Positions 55,479-64,000 of a stretch of 64,000 bases of DNA are shown here, in pieces; the stretch's first letter is position 1, and every line of letters starts with the position of its first letter. The translations under genes and the position numbers were made by a program. Location: the NCBI RefSeq assembly GCF_000518665.1, contig NZ_JAEA01000006.1, positions 248,001 to 312,000 of the forward strand, read 5' to 3'. This DNA comes from Microvirga flocculans ATCC BAA-817. GTDB lineage: Bacteria > Pseudomonadota > Alphaproteobacteria > Rhizobiales > Beijerinckiaceae. The notes beneath the pieces were generated by a model. That model was not told the origin of the DNA. It saw only the letters and a list, made by a program, of their open reading frames with translations, and searched no databases.

Positions 55479-57442
55479 CAGAAGGCCTGCCCGATTCCGA
55501 CATAGACGGCAAAAGACGGATCACCCCGTTCCGGATTCAAGGGGACCGCCACATCCAGGCGAATGGGGCCGATGCCCGTGTAGTAACGCAGCCCCAGGCC
55601 CGCAGAAACGCGAATGCGCTCGTCGAAATCCGGATAGCTCGACTCGAAAGCGGTGCCAGCGTCGAGGAAGGGCACGACGCCGATGGTATCCGTGAGCTTG
55701 ATGCGCGCCTCGACCGAAGCCTCCAGCAGGCTGCGCCCGCCGATGGGCTCGCCCAGGAAGGTCGGCCCCAGGGTTCGGTAGCGGTAGCCGCGAACCGAGC
55801 CGCCTCCGCCTGCGAAGAAGCGGCGGTTCGCCGGGATATCCTCCAGATCGGCGCCAACGATGGAGCCGAGGCCGAGACGCCCGGCCAGCACATAGCGCGC
55901 CTCATCGTCCAGGGAATAATAGGCCGAGGCGGTTCCCCGCGCGACCGTCATGGGAACTGACGAGCCGAGAAACTCCGGATACGGCGCGACGGAGGCTAAA
56001 AGCCTGACGCCTTGCGTGGGATTGAGAGGATTATCCGTGGAATCGTAGCTCAGCGAGAGAGGCAAGCCGACGAGCGTATAATCGATCTGCCCGAGAACGT
56101 CGGTCGTCTGTCCCTTCTCGTATTCGATTCCGCCCTGGACGGAGAAGGTCTCGCTGAAGCGGTGGCGGATTCCAGCCGTCGCGTTCACGAACCGGCTCGT
56201 ATATCCCTCGGTCCTGTCGCGCTCCACCATGGCCTCGGCCAGGAGGTCGTTGCGTGTGCCGCCAAGGGCGGGTTTGAGGAAACTCGCACGAAACCGGCCG
56301 CCGAGATTGTCCCACGTCCACTCGTCATCCCTGCCCGGTTGACCGCCATCCTCGCTGAGATAGAAGATATTGCCCTCCAGCCTGAGCCGCTCGGCGCCAC
56401 CGAACAGATTCCTGTGCGCCCAATAAGCCCGCAGCGCTGGCCCATCGGTCGTTGAATACTGAACCGAGGCGCCGACGATCCGTGGCGGGCGCTCCGTCAG
56501 TTCCACGAAGAGAGGAAGGTTCCCGAAGGAATCGAGGCTCTCCGCTTCGCGGATGCGCACCGACGACAACGCTTCGATCTGGCCGATCGACTTGCGCATG
56601 GAGGCGAGCGCCGCCGGCGAATAAGGATCGCCGGGCTCCGTATAGATGAAGGACCGCACCACGGCGGGATCGACGCCCTCCGCCCCCTGGATCGCGATCG
56701 TCCCGATTCCGGCGCGAGGTCCGGGATCGACCCCGAGCGTCACGTCCATCACCCGAGCCGGATGAAACACCACGGGTTCAAGGTGCCGAACCTTGGCGAA
56801 AGGCCGCGACTGAGCGCGGAAGTGATCGACGACGCGCGCCTCGGCAGCCAGGATATCGGCGGAACGCGCCGGATCCCCCGGCTGCATCTTCACGACCCTC
56901 TGCGGAAGTTCAGACGGCGCGAAAGGATGCTTGCTCCTGGCGTCACGGATATCGACATTCCGAAGGACGAACTGTGAACCCGGATCGGCGACGATCCGGA
57001 TAGGGACGAGTGCGCGCGCCTGATAGCGCGCCGCGGCGCGGGTGGCTGCATCCGTGCGAGACGTCTGCAAGTCCAACGGAACGCCCGCGACATCGATGGT
57101 GACGCGCGCATTGTAATATCCGGCGCCCCAAAGCGCATCGATCAGGCGGGGCAGATCGGCCTCGGCCCGGGTGACCAGGGAGGTGGCATCCGGCGGAGGA
57201 TCGGATTGCAGCGTTTGAAGGGTCGAAGCGTCCTTGAGGGCCTGCGCGAGATCGCTGTCGCCGCCGGTGGAGAACTCCAGGGAATAAGGAAGAGCCGATG
57301 CGCTGGGCGAAGGCGGCTCCTCACTTTTGCGGAACCAGCCGAAGAGATCGAACGCGCCGGCAGGCGTCGATGGAACTCCGCCGAGGAGAACGCATGCGAA
57401 CGAAAGAAACACAATCCATCGTCTGGTGCTCAACCGCGGCAC
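55478..57442 (-). CDS. tamA: translocation and assembly module outer-membrane component TamA
   Basis: The 654-residue protein has a signal peptide (about 1-30, ending AGA), a periplasmic part with POTRA-like repeats (about 80-320) and a 16-strand surface-antigen barrel (about 330-654). The barrel contains GGGGSVRGYRYRTLGP (the lid/loop RGY motif) and ends in phenylalanine, as Omp85 proteins do. TamA inserts in the outer membrane and partners TamB, encoded directly downstream. GTG is the start; a GGGAAAG site lies somewhat far upstream, so the start is slightly uncertain. Confidence 0.93.
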   Translation of the reverse strand: MPRLSTRRWIVFLSFACVLLGGVPSTPAGAFDLFGWFRKSEEPPSPSASALPYSLEFSTGGDSDLAQALKDASTLQTLQSDPPPDATSLVTRAEADLPRLIDALWGAGYYNARVTIDVAGVPLDLQTSRTDAATRAAARYQARALVPIRIVADPGSQFVLRNVDIRDARSKHPFAPSELPQRVVKMQPGDPARSADILAAEARVVDHFRAQSRPFAKVRHLEPVVFHPARVMDVTLGVDPGPRAGIGTIAIQGAEGVDPAVVRSFIYTEPGDPYSPAALASMRKSIGQIEALSSVRIREAESLDSFGNLPLFVELTERPPRIVGASVQYSTTDGPALRAYWAHRNLFGGAERLRLEGNIFYLSEDGGQPGRDDEWTWDNLGGRFRASFLKPALGGTRNDLLAEAMVERDRTEGYTSRFVNATAGIRHRFSETFSVQGGIEYEKGQTTDVLGQIDYTLVGLPLSLSYDSTDNPLNPTQGVRLLASVAPYPEFLGSSVPMTVARGTASAYYSLDDEARYVLAGRLGLGSIVGADLEDIPANRRFFAGGGGSVRGYRYRTLGPTFLGEPIGGRSLLEASVEARIKLTDTIGVVPFLDAGTAFESSYPDFDERIRVSAGLGLRYYTGIGPIRLDVAVPLNPERGDPSFAVYVGIGQAF

Positions 57443-58045
57443 TTAAGGCACTCTTTCCCTTTGTCATAGTCGACCGATGGTTTCGGTTTGGCATTCCGGC
57501 CTTCAGCATGCGGAACCGTTACCGTGATCTGTCGAGGTTCATGGGCGAGCACCTAACCATAGTTTCCTCAACGGCAAAACCCCGACTGCCGGATTTCGAT
57601 TCCTTGTTGCCGGATAGCGCGAGAATAAAAGGAATATGCGTAAACCATGCGTGAGGAAACGTCGCCAAGCTCAACGCTCAGCACCGGTCAATGCCACAAA
57701 AATGCCTAAAACATGACGAGCAGAAACTCTACAATGGCACGCGTGCGGCATGCTATCAGCGCCCATGGATTAATCTGGAATGGGGCAGCCTCATCACGCA
57801 TCGCACGCGAAGCGGATAGCCAAGCCGCATTGACCGGCTGAACCGTTAGGTGTAATTTCTTGAATACTGGCAGCAGATTTCAGTCGTTGCCATAGATGAA
57901 GTATCCGCTTGCCGCCGATGCTTTTTTGAGCGGGTTTGGATTGCAGTTTCTTCAATAAGCTTGCAATCAAACCAATGTATCGAGATCGATAGAGTTCACG
58001 CCTTCTGCTTCAATCCAAAGCCTTAGGGGTAAGGATGGGTAAGAA
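57443..58045. other. 603-bp divergent intergenic region between tamA and cytochrome oxidase operon
   Basis: This is the longest gene-free stretch. It is lower in GC than its flanks, particularly from about 57840 to 58020. No frame has a convincing ribosome site or protein-like composition, and no RNA gene was recognised. It should contain the promoters of tamA (minus) and of the cox operon (plus). One 7-bp inverted repeat (57939-57968) is the only structured element noted. Confidence 0.5.
57939..57968. promoter_or_regulatory. spaced inverted repeat upstream of cytochrome oxidase operon
   Basis: GATTGCA (57939-57945) and TGCAATC (57962-57968) are exact inverted copies separated by 16 nt, ending 77 bp before coxB. 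A regulator site is possible; no regulator is encoded nearby. Confidence 0.3.
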
Positions 58046-58873
58046 ATGGCTGTAGCGCTCATACTTGTTCTGATCGTCGTCGGCTCGGTGGCTTTCCACC
58101 TTGTCAGCCCCTGGTGGTGGACGCCGATCGCTTCGAACTGGCGCTATATCGACGATACCATCATCATGACCTTCTGGATCACGGGCACGGTCTTCGTCGC
58201 GGTCGTCCTCTTCACGGCTTACTGCGTCTACCGGTTCCGTCATCGCGACGGACAGCAGGCTATCTACGAACCGGAGAACCGAAAGCTGGAAGCGTGGCTG
58301 ACCGCCATCACGGCCATCGGCGTTGCCGCGATGCTGGCTCCCGGCCTGTTCGTCTGGAGACAGTTCATCACCGTTCCGGAAGAGGCCACGGACATCGAGA
58401 TCGTCGGCCAGCAATGGCAATGGAGCTTCAGGCTTCCCGGCGCGGACGGCCGCCTGGGCGCGTCGGACATGCGCCTCATCAGCGCCGACAATCCGCTGGG
58501 CCTGAACAAGGAGGATCCGAAGTCGCGAGACGACATCCTGATCGAAGGCGGAGAACTGCACTTGCCGATCGGCAAGCCCGTCAAGGCCCTGCTGCGCTCC
58601 GTCGACGTCATCCACGATTTCTATGTCCCGGAATTGCGGGCGAAGATGGATCTCGTGCCCGGCCAGGTTTCCTACGTCTGGTTCACCCCCACCCGAACGG
58701 GAAGCTTCGAAATTCTCTGCGCGGAACTGTGCGGCGTGGGGCATCCGCAGATGCGCGGCACGGTCGTGGTTCAGGAGGCGGTCGATTATCAGGCATGGCT
58801 GCAGGATCGGATCGTGAGCAGCTTCGCGCATCTCATGCCCGCTCCCCGTGACCTCGTTGCCGTGCCCGATTGA
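58046..58873 (+). CDS. coxB: cytochrome c oxidase subunit II
   Basis: The 275-residue protein has two membrane spans (about 3-21, 38-62; a further hydrophobic segment at 88-104) and a periplasmic cupredoxin domain. The binuclear CuA ligands are complete: His190, Cys225, Glu227, Cys229, His233 and Met236. The aromatic QQWQWSF electron-entry patch is at about 122-128. CuA indicates a cytochrome c oxidase rather than a quinol oxidase. It heads a five-gene operon with coxA, two subunit III-type genes and subunit IV. No fused cytochrome c domain is present. Confidence 0.92.
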   Translation: MAVALILVLIVVGSVAFHLVSPWWWTPIASNWRYIDDTIIMTFWITGTVFVAVVLFTAYCVYRFRHRDGQQAIYEPENRKLEAWLTAITAIGVAAMLAPGLFVWRQFITVPEEATDIEIVGQQWQWSFRLPGADGRLGASDMRLISADNPLGLNKEDPKSRDDILIEGGELHLPIGKPVKALLRSVDVIHDFYVPELRAKMDLVPGQVSYVWFTPTRTGSFEILCAELCGVGHPQMRGTVVVQEAVDYQAWLQDRIVSSFAHLMPAPRDLVAVPD

Positions 58874-58912
58874 GTGAAGTGGAGGCGTAAAGCAGCCGGG
58901 GAGAGTGTCCTG

Positions 58913-60686
<1,774 letters not shown>

Positions 60687-60694
<8 letters not shown>

Positions 60695-61391
60695 CATCCT
60701 CTTCTTCCTGAGCGGACTGGCGGTCATCGCAGCGTGGTGGCTCTCACGGCAGGGACTGATGTCCAAGCCCTGGCTGGAAGCGGGAACGACCGATGACCTG
60801 CCGGATACCGAGAATTCTCGCGCTACGCCCTCGAAGATCGGTCTTGGCGTCTTTCTCGCGGTCGTCGGCTCCTTCTTCGCACTGTTCATCAGCGCCTATT
60901 CCATGCGCATGCAATTGCCCGATTGGCGCAATGTGCCCGTGCCGACAATTCTATGGCTCAATACTTTCATGCTCGTCCTGGGCAGCCTTGCCCTTCAGCG
61001 GGGAAAGAGCTCCGCTCGCCGCAGGGACATGCACGAGCTTAGGGTGGATCTTCTTGCAGCAGGCGTTTCAACCCTGGCCTTTCTGTCGGGGCAGCTTCTT
61101 GCATGGCAGCAGCTCGCGGAGGAAGGATACCGCCTCACGGGCAATCCGGCGAATGCCTTCTTCTACGTCGTGACGGGCGCACACGGGCTTCATATCCTGG
61201 GCGGTCTGGTGGCGCTGGGGAGAACGAGCGAGAGGGCATGGCGGCAACAGGATTCGGAACCCTTACGCCAATCCGTGGAGCTATGCGCCATGTACTGGCA
61301 CTTCCTGCTCCTGGTCTGGCTCGTCTTCCTCGGCATCCTGACCGGCTGGGGCGGCGCGTTCATCGATATCTGCCGGCAATTGCTGACGTGA
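60687..61391 (+). CDS. cytochrome c oxidase subunit III-type protein (first copy)
   Basis: The 234-residue protein has about six membrane spans. Subunit III features are ISAYSMRMQLPDW (about 66-78), ending WLNTFMLVLGSLAL, then VTGAHGLHILGGLVAL and YWHFLLLVWLVF near the C-terminus. It overlaps coxA by 8 bp, with GGGAGGG before the ATG. It is not a fragment of the following subunit III gene, as both have complete late segments. Subunit III stabilises the proton-pumping core. Confidence 0.85.
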
Positions 61392-61405
61392 GAGGAGACC
61401 GGCCG

Positions 61406-62128
61406 ATGGCGGAACATGCTCTGACACAGCCAGGCGAGGCCTCTTCGGAGACATCGGGTCTGCGAAGCATCGCGTCCGACTTTGCATCCGACAGACAGGC
61501 CTTTCGCCATGTCTCCTGGGGCAAAGCGATGATGTGGGTCTTTCTCCTCAGCGACACCTTCGTGTTCAGCTGCTTCCTGATCGCCTACATGACCGCGCGC
61601 ATGTCCACGACGGTGCCCTGGCCCAATTCTAGCGAGGTCTTCGCGCTCACGATCGGAGGCACCAGCTTCCCTCTTCTCCTGATCGCCATCATGACGTTCG
61701 TGCTCATCAGCAGCAGCGGCACCATGGCCATGGCGGTGAATTTCGGCTATCGCCGCGATCGCAGGAAGACGGCCGCTCTCATGCTCATGACGGCGCTGCT
61801 GGGCGCCACATTCGTCGGCATGCAGGCCTTCGAATGGACGAAGCTGATCCATGAAGGCGTTCGCCCCTGGGCCAATCCCTGGGGCGCCGCTCAGTTCGGC
61901 TCGTCCTTTTTCATGATCACCGGCTTCCACGGCACCCATGTGAGCTTCGGCGTTCTCTTCCTTCTCATCATCGCCAGGAAGGTCTGGCGCGGCGACTTCG
62001 ACCGGGAGCGCCGCGGCTTTTTCACCAGCCGCAGAGGAAGCTATGAATCCGTCGAGATCATGGGGCTCTACTGGCACTTCGTCGATCTGGTCTGGGTCTT
62101 CATCTTTGCCTTCTTCTATCTTTGGTAG
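61406..62128 (+). CDS. cytochrome c oxidase subunit III (second copy)
   Basis: The 240-residue protein has about seven spans. It carries the typical subunit III segments: WVFLLSDTFVFSCFLIAY (about 45-62), ITGFHGTHVSFGVLFLL (about 172-188) with the conserved histidines, and YWHFVDLVWVFIFAFFYLW at the C-terminus. GAGGAG lies before the ATG. Its last segments match the end of the preceding protein only at YWHF-x3-VW. It is followed after 10 bp by subunit IV. Confidence 0.9.
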   Translation: MAEHALTQPGEASSETSGLRSIASDFASDRQAFRHVSWGKAMMWVFLLSDTFVFSCFLIAYMTARMSTTVPWPNSSEVFALTIGGTSFPLLLIAIMTFVLISSSGTMAMAVNFGYRRDRRKTAALMLMTALLGATFVGMQAFEWTKLIHEGVRPWANPWGAAQFGSSFFMITGFHGTHVSFGVLFLLIIARKVWRGDFDRERRGFFTSRRGSYESVEIMGLYWHFVDLVWVFIFAFFYLW

Positions 62129-62138
62129 GAGGAAAGCC

Positions 62139-62474
62139 ATGACGCAAGCCGCTGCCCACGCAGAGGGACAACAGCACCCCATCAAGCTCTATCTCGCTGT
62201 CTGGCTGTGGCTGTTCGTGTTGAGCGCCTGTTCCTACTTCGTGGATTACTTTCAGCTTCAGGGATTGCTGAGATATACCCTTATTACCTTGTTCATGGTG
62301 CTGAAGGCCGGCCTCATCGTCGCGATCTTCATGCACATGGCATGGGAGAGGCTGTCCCTGGTCTATGCCATTCTCGTGCCGGTCGGCGCCGTCTTGGTCT
62401 TCGTGGCGATCATGGTGTTCGAAGCGGACCACACGCTTCTCTCGCGGATGACGTTCCTCACATCAGGCCCGTGA
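62139..62474 (+). CDS. cytochrome c oxidase subunit IV (COX4_pro/CtaF type)
   Basis: The 111-residue protein has three membrane spans (about 17-36, 44-63, 75-95) with the VLKAGLIVAIFMHMAWE segment typical of prokaryotic subunit IV. A near-perfect AGGAGG site precedes the ATG by 6 nt. It ends the cytochrome oxidase operon; a weak hairpin follows. The subunit is thought to assist assembly and stability rather than electron transfer. Confidence 0.87.
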   Translation: MTQAAAHAEGQQHPIKLYLAVWLWLFVLSACSYFVDYFQLQGLLRYTLITLFMVLKAGLIVAIFMHMAWERLSLVYAILVPVGAVLVFVAIMVFEADHTLLSRMTFLTSGP

Positions 62475-62484
62475 GAAAGAAGGC

Positions 62485-62502
62485 GGCATCACGAACGATG
62501 CC
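62485..62502. terminator. weak hairpin between cox operon and convergent DUF2189 gene
   Basis: A 6-bp stem GGCATC/GATGCC (62485-62490 with 62497-62502) with a 6-nt loop lies 10 nt after the subunit IV stop in a 49-bp convergent gap. No T-run; low support. Confidence 0.3.
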
Positions 62503-62523
62503 ACCCTCACGAGAAAGCGATGT

Positions 62524-63348
62524 TCAGGCAGCCGGATGCGCCTCCTCAGGATGAGGAGGCTCGATGACGCGGCGATAAAGATGCCAGGTTGCATGACCCA
62601 GCACGGGCATTACGATTGCAAGCCCGACGAACAACGGGATGGAGCCGACGAGAAGCATCGCCGCAACGATCAACCCCCACAAGGCCATGGTGATCGGATT
62701 CATCACGACCGCCTTGATGGAGGTATAGACGGCAACCGCCACACCGACGTCGCGGTCGAGCATCAGGGGGAACGAAATCACGCTGATGCTCAACACGACG
62801 CCCGCGAAGACGAAGCCGAGGGCATTGCCGACAAGGATCAGCCTCATGCCCTGCGGCGTCGTGAGAACTTGGTTCATGAAATGCGCATAGGACGCCGGCG
62901 CAGCATAGCCGAAAAGAGACTCGTAGAGCAGACGGGCCGTCGTCAACCAGACAAGGAAGATCACCAGAAGCAGAACGCCGAGGGCCACGATCGACGGGAT
63001 CGAAGGCGATTTGAGAACGTCGAATGCGTCCTGCCATGAGACGGAAAGGCCAAGCTCCCGGCGCCTGCTGATCTCGTAAAGCCCGACGCCGGCGAAGGGA
63101 CCGACCAACGCGAAGCCGGAGGCCAACGGATAAAGAAGCGGCAACGCATTGTTGCTGAAGGTCAGCGCCGCCAGGCAGACCCCGACGACCGGATAAATCA
63201 GTCCGAGAAAGACGAGATGGGAGGGCATGGCCCAAAAGTCATCGAAGCCCCTCGCGAGGGCTTCCTTCAAATCGGCTGGTGTAATTCTTCTGACAACGGG
63301 ATGGGCCGGAACCTCGCCGGCACCGGCGACAATATGGAAATGGGCCAT
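62524..63348 (-). CDS. DUF2189 integral membrane protein
   Basis: The 274-residue protein has about six membrane spans. The N-terminal pattern (RRITPADLKEALARGFDDF), the LSVSWQDAFDVLKSP loop and the span SFPLMLDRDVGVAVA correspond to the DUF2189 family, often found near cytochrome oxidase genes. It is convergent to the cox operon. GGAGGAG precedes the ATG. Function is unknown; co-location with the oxidase suggests a respiratory membrane role only by association. Confidence 0.82.
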   Translation of the reverse strand: MAHFHIVAGAGEVPAHPVVRRITPADLKEALARGFDDFWAMPSHLVFLGLIYPVVGVCLAALTFSNNALPLLYPLASGFALVGPFAGVGLYEISRRRELGLSVSWQDAFDVLKSPSIPSIVALGVLLLVIFLVWLTTARLLYESLFGYAAPASYAHFMNQVLTTPQGMRLILVGNALGFVFAGVVLSISVISFPLMLDRDVGVAVAVYTSIKAVVMNPITMALWGLIVAAMLLVGSIPLFVGLAIVMPVLGHATWHLYRRVIEPPHPEEAHPAA

Positions 63349-63537
63349 AACCGCTCCTCCAGGGCTGAAACCTTGGCAGTTGAGATTGCGGCCATGCGTG
63401 CTTCGTCGAAGAGGTCACGCGCAACCGTAACCTGTGCTTCGACTATACGCCTGAACGTTGCAGCTGTCGCCATCGATCAGTTCGTCACGATCACGTGACC
63501 CGCATCCTTGAACGATGGCGTAATGGCGATGCCCAGC

Positions 63538-64000
63538 TCACCCTTGCCGAGCGAGCGCTGCGAGAATGCGCGCCCAGGAACGGATTCCATGATGGAAGCT
63601 CGACAGATCGTATTTCTCGTTGGGCGAGTGCACGCGGTTGTCGAAACGCGCGAAGCCCACCATGAGCGAATCCATCCCGAGCAGGCGCTTGAAGTCTCCG
63701 ACGATGGGGATCGAGCCGCCGGTTCCGGCCAGCGCTGCTTCGCAGCCCCATTCCTCCGTCAGCGCATCGAGCGTCGGCTTGAGGAAGGGGCCATCCAGCG
63801 GCAGGCTGAGCGCCGGACTGCCGCCGTGCTCCTTGAAGGTCACGCTGCAATCGGCGGGGATCCGTTCGCGGATGTGAGCGCGAAACGCCTCACGGATCTT
63901 GGCCGGGTCCTGCCCCGCCACCAGCCGGAAGGATACTTTGGCAGACGCCTTCGAAGGGATCACGGTCTTGAAACCTTCGCCGGTATAGCCGCCGACGATG
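63538..64000 (-). CDS. M20-family metallopeptidase, C-terminal part (runs off window)
   Basis: The visible 153 residues start inside the gene, which continues past 64000. They include the dimerisation-domain segment IPSKASAKVSFRLVAGQDP and the late metal/active-site region: GGSIPIVGDF (about 95-105 of the visible part) and HSPNEKYDL near the C-terminus, whose histidine is a family zinc ligand. M20 enzymes are zinc dipeptidases or deacylases. The zinc site's first half and the substrate specificity lie outside the window. Confidence 0.85.
   Translation of the reverse strand, partial: IVGGYTGEGFKTVIPSKASAKVSFRLVAGQDPAKIREAFRAHIRERIPADCSVTFKEHGGSPALSLPLDGPFLKPTLDALTEEWGCEAALAGTGGSIPIVGDFKRLLGMDSLMVGFARFDNRVHSPNEKYDLSSFHHGIRSWARILAALARQG

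Noticed and set aside
53133..55505. Long plus-strand frame opposite tamB
   Set aside because: tamB is supported by domain content, coupling to tamA and length. The opposite frame is Arg/Ala/Gly-rich shadow sequence.

Overview
The window is high-GC chromosomal DNA from an alphaproteobacterium, most likely of the order Hyphomicrobiales (Methylobacterium/Microvirga/Bradyrhizobium-like). This is inferred from gene content: PuuD-type urate oxidase, LigD-type end-joining proteins, several Liv-type ABC importers, DUF2189 and tandem cytochrome-oxidase subunit III genes. No rRNA, tRNA, insertion sequence, CRISPR array or prophage gene was seen. The first and last genes run off the window.

Layout. 1-1764: two c-type cytochromes, a rhodanese and a BON-LysM protein. 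1843-5552: purine catabolism (allantoinase/OHCU-decarboxylase fusion, hydroxyisourate hydrolase, membrane cytochrome-c urate oxidase) plus a small GlcG/HbpS-like protein. 5723-11100: a peptide-type ABC importer with a hairpin after the binding-protein gene. 11198-17322: a LigD-like protein without a ligase domain, glutathione transferase, PPK2 kinase, universal stress protein, SMP-30 lactonase and a DMT transporter. 17428-22255: a complete Liv-type ABC operon of unknown substrate. 22317-26135: Gre-family factor, MscS channel and diguanylate cyclase.

26338-40135 is the most coherent accessory block. It looks like an aerobic CoA-dependent 2-aminobenzoate (anthranilate) or related aromatic-acid pathway: aryl-CoA ligase, a monooxygenase/Old-Yellow-Enzyme fusion, SDR, an atypical crotonase, acyl-CoA dehydrogenase and a RidA protein. 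It also has a MarR regulator, a second five-gene Liv-type importer on the opposite strand, and an arylformamidase-like hydrolase. Two near-identical AT-rich 9-2-9 palindromes (32469-32488 and 34364-34383) each overlap the -10 element of a candidate promoter. I read them as the operators of the MarR protein, tying ligase, ring-processing operon and importer into one regulon.

40140-51090 holds small unknown proteins, a DedA protein, a divergent GT61 transferase/O-antigen-ligase pair, SerA, an HtrA-like protein that has lost all three catalytic-triad residues, and a globin-coupled chemotaxis receptor. 51177-57442 encodes TamB and TamA. 58046-62474 is an aa3-type cytochrome oxidase operon with two consecutive subunit III-type genes and a subunit IV. 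It is followed by a DUF2189 membrane protein and the C-terminal part of an M20 peptidase.
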